From assembly GCF_015191005.1 (NCBI RefSeq), contig NZ_CP040442.1:744001-808000 (forward strand): a stretch of DNA of 64,000 bases. The letters are read 5' to 3'. Position numbers and translations under genes: made by a program. Positions 1-8,958 of the stretch are shown here, piece by piece; position 1 is the stretch's first letter; every line of letters begins with the position of its first letter. The DNA comes from Kaistella flava (ex Peng et al. 2021) (lineage in GTDB: Bacteria; Bacteroidota; Bacteroidia; Flavobacteriales; Weeksellaceae). A model generated the notes under the pieces. The model did no database searches and had not been told where the DNA came from. It worked only from the letters and a program-made list of their open reading frames with translations.

Positions 1-180
1 TACATGAGCTATAATAATCAGGAAGAAAAGATCGGTGGCTTCACTGCATTTGAAAATAATTTTTTCGAACTTGGATTAAGAATTAAAACTCTTGAAGCGT
101 TTGCAAGGTTTCACTCGAGAAGTGGAGGCGAAGCAATTTCTTTAGGCTTAAAATATAATATATATTCTACAAAAAAATAA
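1..180 (+). CDS. C-terminal end of an unrecognised, probably outer-membrane protein (partial)
   Basis: Frame 1 is open from the first base to a TAA at 178-180, giving 59 residues of a C-terminus whose start lies outside the window. The visible part alternates polar and hydrophobic residues (for example NNFFELGLRIKTLEAFARF and AISLGLKYNIY), as in the last strands of an outer-membrane beta-barrel, but no family can be named from so little. It converges on kdsA, with a hairpin between them. The function is unknown and the barrel idea is inference. Confidence 0.55.
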   Translation, partial: YMSYNNQEEKIGGFTAFENNFFELGLRIKTLEAFARFHSRSGGEAISLGLKYNIYSTKK

Positions 181-208
181 GAGAGGCGATTATAAAATCG
201 CTTCTCTT
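180..208 (-). terminator. Rho-independent terminator of kdsA
   Basis: GAGAGGCGAT at 181-190 pairs with ATCGCTTCTC at 197-206 (one G-U pair). On the minus strand the stem is followed by a T-rich run. The kdsA stop codon (190-192) lies at the edge of the loop, so the terminator overlaps the end of the coding region. It may also stop transcription of the partial gene on the left. Confidence 0.6.
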
Positions 209-999
209 ACTCGTGTTAATTTCTGTAGTAATTCTTCCAGTTTATCCAATCGAAGCATATTAGCTCCATCAGAAAGTGCGACACTTGGATCGGGATGAGT
301 TTCGATGAAAAGTCCATCTGCGCCAACTGCGATTCCTGCTTTGGCAATGGTTTCAATTAATTCTGGTCTTCCTCCAGTTACGCCAGAACTTTGATTTGGT
401 TGTTGCAAAGAATGTGTTACGTCTAAAATCACCGGAGCATAATTTCTCATCGTAGGAATTCCACGGAAATCAACAACTAAATCGGTGTAACCAAAAGAAT
501 TTCCTCTTTCGATAATCGCCGTTTTTGGATTGCCCGAATCGTTTACTTTCTGCACAGCAAACTGCATTGATTCTGGAGAAAGAAATTGTCCTTTTTTCAA
601 ACTAACACATTTTCCGGTTTTTGCTGCAGCGATTAATAAATCGGTTTGACGAACTAAGAATGCTGGAATTTGTAAAACATCTACATATTGCGCTGCTAAA
701 GCTGCATGTTCGTTTTCATGAATATCTGTCGTCGTTGGAATATTAAAAGTCTCTCCTACTTTTCTAAGGATTTCCAGAGATTTTTCTTCACCAATTGTGG
801 TGAAAGAATCTACTCTGCTTCGGTTTGCTTTTTTAAAACTTCCTTTAAAAATATATGGAATTTCGTATTTATTAGTCATCTCCACAATTTTTTCGGCGAT
901 TTTCAAAGCCATTTCTTCACCTTCAATAATACAAGGTCCGGCAATCAGGAAAAAGTTTTTAGAATTTTTGTGGTGGATATTGTCTAAGTATTGAATCAT
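190..999 (-). CDS. kdsA: 3-deoxy-8-phosphooctulonate synthase (KDO-8-phosphate synthase)
   Basis: This 269-residue enzyme condenses phosphoenolpyruvate with arabinose-5-phosphate to KDO-8-phosphate, an early cytoplasmic step of the lipopolysaccharide inner core. Visible signatures are IAGPCIIEG near residue 19, FKGSFKKANRSR, TDIHE, KGQFLSP, DVTHSLQQP and HPDPSVALSDGANML. Cys23 in GPC, with the later His, Glu and Asp motifs, corresponds to the metal ligands of the metal-dependent class, which lacks the Asn found in the metal-free E. coli type. Length is normal for the family. It is a single leftward gene with its own terminator. A TATTTTTG box on the minus strand at 1028-1035 could be its promoter, but I see no clear -33 partner. 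Confidence 0.95.
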   Translation of the reverse strand: MIQYLDNIHHKNSKNFFLIAGPCIIEGEEMALKIAEKIVEMTNKYEIPYIFKGSFKKANRSRVDSFTTIGEEKSLEILRKVGETFNIPTTTDIHENEHAALAAQYVDVLQIPAFLVRQTDLLIAAAKTGKCVSLKKGQFLSPESMQFAVQKVNDSGNPKTAIIERGNSFGYTDLVVDFRGIPTMRNYAPVILDVTHSLQQPNQSSGVTGGRPELIETIAKAGIAVGADGLFIETHPDPSVALSDGANMLRLDKLEELLQKLTRVREAIL

Positions 1000-1118
1000 G
1001 AGGATTTTGTTTAAAATTAAAGATCAACAAAAATACGGATTTTTTTGATGAATTATTTTATCATTTTTGACTAAAGTCTTTTGAAAACGATTACAAAAAA
1101 AACGGACTAAAAGCCCCT

Positions 1119-1664
1119 TTATATTAATTGTTGTGTGTTAAATTTCTTGATGATTTTCTCAATCGTATTCAAATTCCGGGAAGTCATTTTTTCTTTCAAG
1201 GATTTTTTACCTAAAACTTTTCCGAAGTTGGAATCTAAAGTATTTCCTTTTGAAACCTGCCAATAAAAAGTTCGATTGACAATTGTTCCGTTTTCGTTTT
1301 CAGATTTTATGGACTGATTGAATTCTTCTGAAAGCAAATGTTCTATATTTTCTATCCCGACAAAAATATAAATATGTGAATCTTCAGATTTTAAAAATGG
1401 ATTCTGCTCAAAAATTTCGACAACTTCTTTTTCGGTTTTAAGGAAAAGAAATGCTTCGTAATTAAAAAATTCTGACAGTGATTTTTCTAAAATTATTTTT
1501 AAATCAGCACGATTTTTATCTGAGGAAAATATAATATTTCCAGTTGCTAAAACAGAAATAACGTCTTTCATTCCTGCTTCTGTAAATACTTTAGAAACTT
1601 CTGCCATTTTCATGGAAGTTCCGTTGACATTAACTCCGCGAAGAAAAGCACAATATTTTTTCAT
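1119..1664 (-). CDS. DUF1697 family protein
   Basis: The protein starts MKKYCAFLRGVNVNG, the typical beginning of DUF1697 proteins, which are about 180 residues long and have no established function. The frame is open eight codons further (to 1688), but that extension reads through the repeat-like intergenic sequence, and family alignment favours the ATG at 1662-1664 (181 residues). No transmembrane segment or signal peptide is visible, so it is probably cytoplasmic. It lies between deaminase and kdsA, all leftward, with gaps of 67 and 119 bases. The short CGCAAAG-type sequence just upstream (1675-1710) resembles the intergenic repeats found elsewhere in the window. Confidence 0.8.
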   Translation of the reverse strand: MKKYCAFLRGVNVNGTSMKMAEVSKVFTEAGMKDVISVLATGNIIFSSDKNRADLKIILEKSLSEFFNYEAFLFLKTEKEVVEIFEQNPFLKSEDSHIYIFVGIENIEHLLSEEFNQSIKSENENGTIVNRTFYWQVSKGNTLDSNFGKVLGKKSLKEKMTSRNLNTIEKIIKKFNTQQLI

Positions 1665-1731
1665 GTTTATTTTCACGCAATAGCGCAAAGTTTTTTACGC
1701 AAAGAGCGCAAAAGGTTTTGACTTTGTCTTA

Positions 1732-2721
1732 TTATATTTTAGCAATAAATTCCTCTTTCTTCTTATCTGAAAGAAAAGAATATTCGAAAGAATTGCGAAC
1801 CAATTGTTTTACGTTTTTTAAAGATAAATCGAGTGCATCGATACAACTCAAATAGTTTTCAGTAATATAACCACCGAAATAAGCAGGATCATCAGAATTT
1901 ACAGTTACTTTTAAACCTAAATCCAACATCTTTTTCAAAGGATGATTATTAATTTGATCCACATTTCGAAGTGCCGTATTAGAAAGCGGACAAACGGTTA
2001 ATCCAATTTTTTCTTCAACCAATCTCTCAACTAATTTTGGATCAGACAAACCATTATTTCCGTGATCGATTCTGACGATTTTTAGCAAATCTAAAGCTTC
2101 GTAAATATATTCTGCAGGACCTTCTTCACCAGCATGAGCAACAGGAATATATCCTTCTTTTATAGATTCTTCAAATACTTTTTGAAACTTAGAAGGTGGA
2201 TTTCCTTTTTCAGAAGAATCTAAACCAACTGCTTTTATGAGATGTTTGTACGGAAGCGATTGTTGTAAAGTCTCGAACGCATCGTCCTCCGATAAATGGC
2301 GCAGATAACTCATAATTAATAAAGAAGAAATCCCAAATTGCTTTTCTGCTTCTTCTCTGGCTCGCTGAATTCCATTAATAACGGTAGAAAACTCTACTCC
2401 TCTTTTAGTATGTGTTTGTGGATCGAACATGATCTCTGCATGAACTACATTTTCTTTGGCGCATTGTTTAAAATAATCCATCGTCAAATCATAAAAATCC
2501 TGTTCGTGAATAAGCACATTTGCTCCAGCATAATAGATATCCAGAAAATCCTGCAAATTCCCAAATTGATAAGCTTTCTTTAGTTCTTCAATACTTTCGT
2601 AAGGAATCTCGATCTTATTTCTTTGTGCAATTTCAAACATTAATTCCGGTTCAAAACTTCCTTCGATATGAAGATGTAATTCTGCTTTCGGAACTTTTTT
2701 AATGTATTCTGATGGAGTCAT
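1732..2721 (-). CDS. add: Adenosine/adenine deaminase family protein (adenine deaminase-like)
   Basis: This 329-residue TIM-barrel amidohydrolase is complete. Metal and catalytic motifs visible are AELHLHIEGS (His16 and His18), VAHAGEEGP, RIDHGNN and VNSDDPAYFGGY. The family deaminates adenosine or adenine in purine salvage. The SDDPAYFGGY version of the last motif is, as I recall, the form found in the Aah1-like adenine deaminases, whereas adenosine deaminases usually have a TDDP form, so adenine is the likelier substrate. It lies 33 bases after the end of the large DUF2723 gene and runs the same way, so the two may be cotranscribed, with no functional link evident. Family is certain; substrate is inference. 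Confidence 0.88.
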   Translation of the reverse strand: MTPSEYIKKVPKAELHLHIEGSFEPELMFEIAQRNKIEIPYESIEELKKAYQFGNLQDFLDIYYAGANVLIHEQDFYDLTMDYFKQCAKENVVHAEIMFDPQTHTKRGVEFSTVINGIQRAREEAEKQFGISSLLIMSYLRHLSEDDAFETLQQSLPYKHLIKAVGLDSSEKGNPPSKFQKVFEESIKEGYIPVAHAGEEGPAEYIYEALDLLKIVRIDHGNNGLSDPKLVERLVEEKIGLTVCPLSNTALRNVDQINNHPLKKMLDLGLKVTVNSDDPAYFGGYITENYLSCIDALDLSLKNVKQLVRNSFEYSFLSDKKKEEFIAKI

Positions 2722-2754
2722 TTGATTAAAAGATTAAGTTAATACTTTTACATA

Positions 2755-5700
2755 CTATTGCGTTGCTTTCATTATTGCTGCGGTAATTTGCGCTTCTTTT
2801 TCTTTTGCATAAGTCGAATCATAAGGATTCATAATGTCGAAAAGATAAGTATAGAACGGGGTGATTTTCTGAACTTTCTCTGATTCATTAAATGCTTTTT
2901 CTTTACCCATTGTGTGCAAATCTTTAACAAAATTATTGAATTTTTTATCAATCGGCTCTATCGATTTTACTAAATAATCATACCCTTTTGATTTCTGTCC
3001 AATCTTCGTATAAGCATCAGCAACTGCTCCAACAACTAATGAATATTCCATCGGTTTGGTTCTCATTTGTCTGCCCACAAAACGTTGATCTTTTGGTGAT
3101 AAACTATTGTAGTAATCGTATTCTGTGAAGATTCCTTTCTTTAATTCTTCTGCCAGTTTTAATCCTTTTTGTTCTTGCCCCGCAACGATATATCCATAAA
3201 CCATTGAACTTAAAGAACGTGGATCATTATATTTAGCAACTGGAATTTCTCTGGAAGCTAAATCTAATATTTCAACGGCTTTTGCTTTTTGTCCAGATAG
3301 CGCTAAAGCTTCTGCCGCGCGACTTGCTGAACTTCTATAGCTCACAATATTCTGGGTACAGGTTTCATCAAAATGAACTTTCAAATCTTTGAAATTACCC
3401 CATTTGTAATTTTTAACAATATTATAAAGGGAGTTAGCATCAACTCTACCCATTTCTCCGTCTTCACGCTCTTTGGTTTCAATCGGAACCAATCGGTAAC
3501 TGAATCCGTCATACTGCAAATAATTTCCTAAAAAGAAAAGATTTTCTGGATCATAAACTCCACCTGAAGAGAAATTAATCGGACGCTTCCAATCGAAGTT
3601 TGCTAAAATATCCATCAACAATAAATTGTTTTTGAACATGCTGGTTTTCTTATAATCAATGGTAATTTGATCTACAGTACTTGCCAAATCTTTTTGTTCT
3701 ATTGTTCCGGCTTTTAAAGCGTTTGCTTTATTTACTGGCAAAATGAATTTAGAAACTGGCAAGAAATTAAACTTCTCATATTTAGCTTCACCAAAAATCA
3801 TTTTTAAAATTTGATCTTTATCATCAGATTTAATTTTAATAAAATTGACAGCTTCTTTTAAAGTCATAGAATCTTGAGTCAAGAATTTTCTAAACTCAGG
3901 GAAAACGTCATCCGGCGCACCTTGCTCTTTCATATTGGCAAAGATATTTTGCCAATCTTTTTTGCTCATTAAAAAGATTTGATCATTGGTTCCGTCACGG
4001 TAATCTTCATGCGTAAATACAGAAGGAACCGGCATTGAATTATACGTTCTTCTCTTCACCTGATCGATATTCCAAGGAGTTGAAAGCAAAGTAAAATTCA
4101 CTACTTTCACATCATCACGAAGTCCGGAAGTTTCCTGCATTCCCCAAATCGGATAGGTATCATTATCGCCATAAACAAAAAGGATATCGTCTTTTGGTAA
4201 AGATTTTAAAGTGGAATAAGCATAATCATAAGCGGTATATCGTCCACTACGATCATGTACATTGTAATTCTGGAAGCCCATCATTAATGGAATTCCCATT
4301 AAAATAACTCCGGCTCCGATATTTAAAGCATCAGATTTTACTTTTTCCTGTAAATACCAAAGTATCGCTCCGGCTCCGAGACCAATCCAAATCGCAAAAG
4401 CGTAAAAGGAACCGACCATTGCGTAATCTCTTTCCCGAACTTCAAATGGTTTCACTCCGGTGTAGAAAACAATTCCGACACTCGTTATAATGAACAAGGA
4501 CAAGATCGCGTAGAATCTGCCGAAATCCCGATTGAGTTGGAAAAAGAAACCAATCAATCCTAATAATAGTGGCAAGAAGAAAAATCCAACTGTACTTTCA
4601 TTTTTGAATTTTGCGGGCATTTGACTTTGATCGCCATACATTGCATTATCAACAAATGGAATTCCGGAAATCCAGTTTCCACGGTTGTTTTCCATATTTC
4701 CTTCGAGGTCGTTTTGTCTTCCAACAAAGTTCCACATTAGGTATCTTACAAAGTAATATCCGTTTTGGAAGGTGAAGAAATAATCTAAATTTTGTCCCAA
4801 AGAAGGTCTCTGGACATTAATTAAATTATAAGGTTTTACCTGTAAGTAATCCGCAGCTTTAATACTTCCTTCTTCATATTTTTTTCTTAAATCATCAAAG
4901 ATTTTAATAGCTTCCGGATTATCGGCAACCTCTTCATTGGCGTAATTAAAAGTGAAATCTGGAGCACCATACATGGAAATATAATTTTCCATTACCGATT
5001 TATCTTCATTAAACATTCTCGGTAAAAAGCTTACTTGATCTTGGCTGAACACATAATTAAATCGTTCTCCTACTTTTCGGTAAGTTCCAGTTTTTTCATC
5101 TTTTTCGTAAACGTCACCAGTTTTCGTCGTTTTATAGCTTCCATCTTCATTTTTCTGAATTCCGTTGGCATCTAAATAAGCGGTGTAATTTTGACCATAA
5201 GAAGTTGGCCAGTCACCATATTGCTCTCTGTTGTAATAATCCAGCATCCCAATTGCGGTATCAGGATTATTAAGATTCATCGGCGGATTAGCATTAGCTC
5301 TGATTGGAATTACCATCCAACATGAAAAACCAATCATCATATAAACCACAGAAAGCACGATGGTTTGATAAATGTTTTTCTTGCTTTTGCGAGCGTATTT
5401 AAGTGCAAAATAACAAAGTGCAATTAAAATAATGAAAGCGATAATAGTACCTGAGTGGAAAGGCAATCCTATTCCATTCACGGCAAATATTTCCATCTTT
5501 CCGAATAAAGTCATTATTAAAGGGAAGATTCCTTTAAATACCATCGCTAAAATAAACAATGTTATTACGTTTGCCCAAAGGAAACTTTTCCAAGTGAACT
5601 CATAATTTCTAGCATAATATATAAAGCAAACTGCTGGGATTACCAACATCGCCATCATGTGAACTCCTACTGATAAACCTGTTACGAAGAATATTAGAAT

Positions 5701-6240
5701 AATCCAACGTTCGTTATCGCTTTCTAAATATTCATTTTCCCATTTCGTCACTAACCATAATAAAAGTGCGATGAACATTGACGCCATCGAATAAACTTCC
5801 CCTTCTACGGCTGAAAACCAGAACGTATCTGAAAACGTAAAACATAAAGCACCAATCACACCCGCAAATAAAATGGAGATTTCCTGATGTTTTGTAATGT
5901 CATTAAAATCTTTGTGAAGCAATCTTCTTACAAGATGCGTAATAGTCCAGAAAAGGAATAAAATCGTAAATGCGCTGAATAAAGCAGACATTGCATTAAT
6001 AACGATTGAATAATGCTCACCATTACCAAAAGCAAATACTGCTACGACTGCACCAACCAACTGGAAAAGGGCTGCTCCGGGAGCGTGCGTAACTTCCAGT
6101 TTCACTGCCGAAGCAATATATTCTCCACAATCCCAAAAACTGAAATTCGGTTCAATGGTTGATAAATAAGTAAAAAATGCAATAATGAAGACCACCCAGC
6201 CGATTAGGGTATTCCACTTTTTAAAAGACCAATTTTTCAT
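2755..6240 (-). CDS. DUF2723 family membrane protein (GT117 / TMEM260-like O-glycosyltransferase)
   Basis: This is a 1161-residue protein with about a dozen hydrophobic segments in the first 700 residues and a long soluble C-terminal part with helical, TPR-like stretches. The first outer loop carries FWDCGEYIASAVKLEVTHAPG (Asp37, Glu40), the acidic motif of the PMT-like fold. The family (DUF2723, annotated glycosyltransferase family 117 and related to human TMEM260) is abundant in Bacteroidota and is thought to transfer sugars to secreted proteins. The acceptor here is unknown. Length is usual for flavobacterial members. The start ATG fits a short positive N-terminus (MKNWSFKKW) before the first helix. 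It is the first gene of a leftward group and is divergent from the cysteine-synthase-like gene. Confidence 0.88.
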   Translation of the reverse strand: MKNWSFKKWNTLIGWVVFIIAFFTYLSTIEPNFSFWDCGEYIASAVKLEVTHAPGAALFQLVGAVVAVFAFGNGEHYSIVINAMSALFSAFTILFLFWTITHLVRRLLHKDFNDITKHQEISILFAGVIGALCFTFSDTFWFSAVEGEVYSMASMFIALLLWLVTKWENEYLESDNERWIILIFFVTGLSVGVHMMAMLVIPAVCFIYYARNYEFTWKSFLWANVITLFILAMVFKGIFPLIMTLFGKMEIFAVNGIGLPFHSGTIIAFIILIALCYFALKYARKSKKNIYQTIVLSVVYMMIGFSCWMVIPIRANANPPMNLNNPDTAIGMLDYYNREQYGDWPTSYGQNYTAYLDANGIQKNEDGSYKTTKTGDVYEKDEKTGTYRKVGERFNYVFSQDQVSFLPRMFNEDKSVMENYISMYGAPDFTFNYANEEVADNPEAIKIFDDLRKKYEEGSIKAADYLQVKPYNLINVQRPSLGQNLDYFFTFQNGYYFVRYLMWNFVGRQNDLEGNMENNRGNWISGIPFVDNAMYGDQSQMPAKFKNESTVGFFFLPLLLGLIGFFFQLNRDFGRFYAILSLFIITSVGIVFYTGVKPFEVRERDYAMVGSFYAFAIWIGLGAGAILWYLQEKVKSDALNIGAGVILMGIPLMMGFQNYNVHDRSGRYTAYDYAYSTLKSLPKDDILFVYGDNDTYPIWGMQETSGLRDDVKVVNFTLLSTPWNIDQVKRRTYNSMPVPSVFTHEDYRDGTNDQIFLMSKKDWQNIFANMKEQGAPDDVFPEFRKFLTQDSMTLKEAVNFIKIKSDDKDQILKMIFGEAKYEKFNFLPVSKFILPVNKANALKAGTIEQKDLASTVDQITIDYKKTSMFKNNLLLMDILANFDWKRPINFSSGGVYDPENLFFLGNYLQYDGFSYRLVPIETKEREDGEMGRVDANSLYNIVKNYKWGNFKDLKVHFDETCTQNIVSYRSSASRAAEALALSGQKAKAVEILDLASREIPVAKYNDPRSLSSMVYGYIVAGQEQKGLKLAEELKKGIFTEYDYYNSLSPKDQRFVGRQMRTKPMEYSLVVGAVADAYTKIGQKSKGYDYLVKSIEPIDKKFNNFVKDLHTMGKEKAFNESEKVQKITPFYTYLFDIMNPYDSTYAKEKEAQITAAIMKATQ

Positions 6241-6401
6241 ATTAAATTTTCAATGATGCGAAAATAAGGTTTTTAACTTATTATCTATTGATTTTAACAT
6301 AAATTAAGCAATTGGCTCGGTTTTTGAGAAATTGGTGAGCGCAGAATTAGAAATTCTTAAGATGACATATCTCATACATCGAAATACAAACTTCGTTATT
6401 A

Positions 6402-6433
6402 ATTGTTGACTTATTAATTTTTTAGTATTTTTG
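6402..6433 (+). promoter_or_regulatory. Bacteroidota-type promoter of the cysteine-synthase-like gene
   Basis: ATTG at 6402-6405, a 20-base spacer, then TATTTTTG at 6426-6433 match the -33 TTTG / -7 TAnnTTTG pattern of flavobacterial housekeeping promoters. The start codon at 6467 lies about 25 bases after the expected transcription start. Confidence 0.6.
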
Positions 6434-6466
6434 CACACGGTTTTAATAGACTAAAATGACTAAATA

Positions 6467-7504
6467 ATGACTAATGTTCACGATAACATTCTGGGCCTAA
6501 TTGGTAACACTCCTTTAGTTAGACTAAATGAAGTTACAAAAGAGATTCCGGCCACAGTATACGCTAAATTAGAATCTTTTAATCCCGGCCATTCTACAAA
6601 GGACAGAATTGCAATTCATATCATAGAAGCAGCTGAAAGAAAAGGCTTGTTAAAACCCGGCTCAACCGTGGTAGAAACAACTTCCGGAAATACCGGTTTT
6701 TCAATTGCGATGGTTTGTATTATCAAAGGCTATCATTGTATTCTTGCCGTAAGTGATAAAACAAAGAAGGAAAAAATTGCCTATCTAAAAGCTTTAGGTG
6801 CAACGGTATATATTTGTCCTGCAAATGTAGCTGCAGACGATCCTCGATCTTATTACGAAGTTGCTAAAAGAGTAGCTTCCGAAACGCCAAATTCAATATA
6901 CATTAATCAGTATTTTAATGAATTAAATATTGATGCACATTACCGAACAACTGGTCCCGAAATTTGGGAACAAACCGATGGTAAAATTACCCACCTTATT
7001 GCTTGCACAGGAACAGGTGGAACTTTATCAGGTTCTGCGAAATTTTTGAAAGAAAAGAATCCTAATATCAAAGTGATAGGCGTTGACGCTTCTGGATCGA
7101 TTCTCAAAAGTTTCCATGAAACTGGCGAAATTCACAAAGAAGACATTCATCCTTATCAAATTGAAGGAATGGGAAAAAACCTAATTCCAGCAGCTTTGCT
7201 GTTTGATAAAATCGATGAGTTCGTTCGCGTGAATGATGAAATGGCAGCTTATAGAACTCGAGAAATTGCACTGAAAGAAGCCATCATGGGTGGTTACACA
7301 ACAGGTGCAGTAACACAAGGTCTTTTACAATATGCGAATTCTCATGAATTCACCAAAGATGATTTGGTAGTTGCACTATTCCCGGATCACGGTTCCAGAT
7401 ACATTACTAAAGTATATAGTGATGCATGGATGGCCGAACAGGGATTCGTTAATAATTGTGTCCATAATTATGACGAAGTTTTCAAAACAGAATTAATAAA
7501 ATAA
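6467..7504 (+). CDS. PLP-dependent cysteine synthase family enzyme, candidate cysteate synthase
   Basis: This 345-residue fold-type II PLP enzyme has Lys45 in the STKDR motif (Schiff base), TSGNTG at 72-77 and a CTGTGGTLSG phosphate-binding loop. It is longer than CysK and ends with a GSRYITKVYSD motif as in cystathionine beta-synthase-like proteins. By sequence alone it would make cysteine from an activated serine. Its neighbour is an alpha-oxoamine synthase; in sulfonolipid-making Bacteroidota, as I recall the literature, such a pair makes cysteate from phosphoserine and sulfite and then acylates it. I therefore favour cysteate synthase, with cysteine synthase or cystathionine beta-synthase as alternatives. 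It has its own promoter and terminator. Confidence 0.8.
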   Translation: MTNVHDNILGLIGNTPLVRLNEVTKEIPATVYAKLESFNPGHSTKDRIAIHIIEAAERKGLLKPGSTVVETTSGNTGFSIAMVCIIKGYHCILAVSDKTKKEKIAYLKALGATVYICPANVAADDPRSYYEVAKRVASETPNSIYINQYFNELNIDAHYRTTGPEIWEQTDGKITHLIACTGTGGTLSGSAKFLKEKNPNIKVIGVDASGSILKSFHETGEIHKEDIHPYQIEGMGKNLIPAALLFDKIDEFVRVNDEMAAYRTREIALKEAIMGGYTTGAVTQGLLQYANSHEFTKDDLVVALFPDHGSRYITKVYSDAWMAEQGFVNNCVHNYDEVFKTELIK

Positions 7505-7525
7505 CAAAATAAAGAAAATACTAGA

Positions 7526-7558
7526 CAAAACCTTTGCGTAGAAAGCAAAAGGTTTTTT
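7526..7558 (+). terminator. Terminator after the cysteine-synthase-like gene
   Basis: AAAACCTTTGC pairs with GCAAAAGGTTTT across a short loop with one bulge, followed by a T run at 7553-7559. It separates the gene from the following alpha-oxoamine synthase, which has its own -7 box. Confidence 0.65.
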
Positions 7559-7572
7559 TAGTTAAATTTATA

Positions 7573-7580
7573 TAACTTTG
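7573..7580 (+). promoter_or_regulatory. -7 promoter box of the alpha-oxoamine synthase gene
   Basis: TAACTTTG matches TAnnTTTG and lies 24 bases before the ATG at 7605. No good -33 element is visible. The TTG inside the box (7578-7580) is in frame with the gene and could be mistaken for its start codon. Confidence 0.5.
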
Positions 7581-7604
7581 AGTATTAAAAACAATAAAAA
7601 AATA

Positions 7605-8879
7605 ATGAAAGATATTTTTGATCGCCTTAGAGAAAACCCAGGTCCATTAGGACAATTTGCAGATTACGCAGAGGGCTACTTTGTTTTCCCAAAATTAGAA
7701 GGTCCAATTGGTCCGAGAATGAAATTCCAGGGTAGAGAGGTGATTTTCTGGAGTGCTAATGATTACTTAGGTCTTTGTAACCACCCAGAAGTTTTAGAAG
7801 CAGATGCAAAAGCTGCAGCTGAATTTGGAATGTTTTATCCAATGGGCGCGAGAGCGATGTCTGGTGAAACTGAACAACATCAGCAATTAGAAAGAGAATT
7901 AGCAGAATTCGTAAAAAAAGATTCCGCTTATCTTTTAAATTTCGGTTATCAAGGAATGGTTTCTACCATTGATGCTTTAGTTGGCAGACATGATGTTATC
8001 GTTTATGATTCAGATTCTCACGCTTGTATCGTTGATGGAGTTCGTCTTCACATGGGTAAAAGTTTTACATATAAGCATAATGATATCGCTAGTTTAGAGA
8101 AAAATCTTGTTAGAGCAACCAAAGTTGCAGAAGAACAAGGTGGTGGTATTCTAGTGATTACCGAAGGAGTTTTCGGAATGCGTGGAATGCAGGGAAAAAT
8201 CAAAGAAATTTGTGAATTAAAATCAAAATTTAATTTTAGATTATTAGTTGATGATGCTCACGGATTTGGAACTTTAGGAGAAACCGGTGCTGGTGCTGGT
8301 GAAGAGCAAGGTTGTCAAGATCAAATCGATGTGTACTTCTCTACTTTTGCTAAATCAATGGCAGGTTTTGGAGCGTTCATCGCTGCAGATAAAGATATTA
8401 TTGGAATCTTAAAATATAATTTACGTTCGCAGGTTTTTGCAAAATCTTTAACAATGCCAATGGTTATTGGAGGTTTAAAAAGATTAGACCTACTTCGTTC
8501 AAGACCAGAAATCAAAGCGAAGCTTTGGGAAAATGTTCACAAACTTCAAAATGGTTTAAAAGAAAGAGGATTTAACTTAGGAGGATCTGATACTTGTGTA
8601 ACCCCTGTAATGATGGAAGGTTCTACTGTAGAAGCTACCCTACTTTCAAGAGATTTAAGAGAAAACTTTGGGATTTTCACTTCTGTCGTAATCTATCCGG
8701 TTATTCCAAAAGGAATGATTTTGTTAAGATTAATTCCAACTGCATCTCATACCGATTCAGAAATTAATGAAACGCTTGCCGCATTTGAAGCAATTCACGA
8801 AAAATTAGTTTCAGGCTTTTATAAAGAGCAGGAGCAAAAATTGTTAGAGGAAAAACAACTTCAATTTAAAGAGTCATAA
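7605..8879 (+). CDS. Alpha-oxoamine synthase, candidate cysteate fatty acyltransferase (sulfonolipid) or serine palmitoyltransferase
   Basis: This 424-residue fold-type I PLP enzyme belongs to the family of KBL, BioF and serine palmitoyltransferase. Visible are WSANDYLGL, GARAMSGETEQH, LVDDAHGFG and the cofactor lysine Lys250 in STFAKSMAGFG. These enzymes condense an acyl thioester with an amino acid and release CO2. Next to a cysteine-synthase-like enzyme in a flavobacterium, the likely reaction is cysteate plus a branched acyl thioester to 3-ketocapnine, the first committed step of sulfonolipids of the outer membrane. Serine palmitoylation is the main alternative. The ATG at 7605 is preferred because the in-frame TTG at 7578 lies inside the -7 box. 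A strong terminator follows. Confidence 0.82.
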   Translation: MKDIFDRLRENPGPLGQFADYAEGYFVFPKLEGPIGPRMKFQGREVIFWSANDYLGLCNHPEVLEADAKAAAEFGMFYPMGARAMSGETEQHQQLERELAEFVKKDSAYLLNFGYQGMVSTIDALVGRHDVIVYDSDSHACIVDGVRLHMGKSFTYKHNDIASLEKNLVRATKVAEEQGGGILVITEGVFGMRGMQGKIKEICELKSKFNFRLLVDDAHGFGTLGETGAGAGEEQGCQDQIDVYFSTFAKSMAGFGAFIAADKDIIGILKYNLRSQVFAKSLTMPMVIGGLKRLDLLRSRPEIKAKLWENVHKLQNGLKERGFNLGGSDTCVTPVMMEGSTVEATLLSRDLRENFGIFTSVVIYPVIPKGMILLRLIPTASHTDSEINETLAAFEAIHEKLVSGFYKEQEQKLLEEKQLQFKES

Positions 8880-8903
8880 AATTTTTCAAAATATATTTTT
8901 AAT

Positions 8904-8940
8904 ATAGACCGTTTGAAAAATTCAAACGGTCTATTATTTT
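8904..8940 (+). terminator. Strong terminator after the alpha-oxoamine synthase gene
   Basis: ATAGACCGTTTGAA (8904-8917) and TTCAAACGGTCTAT (8921-8934) form a perfect 14-bp stem with a 3-base loop, followed by TATTTT. Confidence 0.85.
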
Positions 8941-8958
8941 CACTTAACAATCAATACC

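Noticed and set aside
7578..7604. N-terminal extension MSIKNNKKI of the oxoamine synthase from a TTG
   Set aside because: The TTG is part of the -7 box TAACTTTG and the extension is not family-like.
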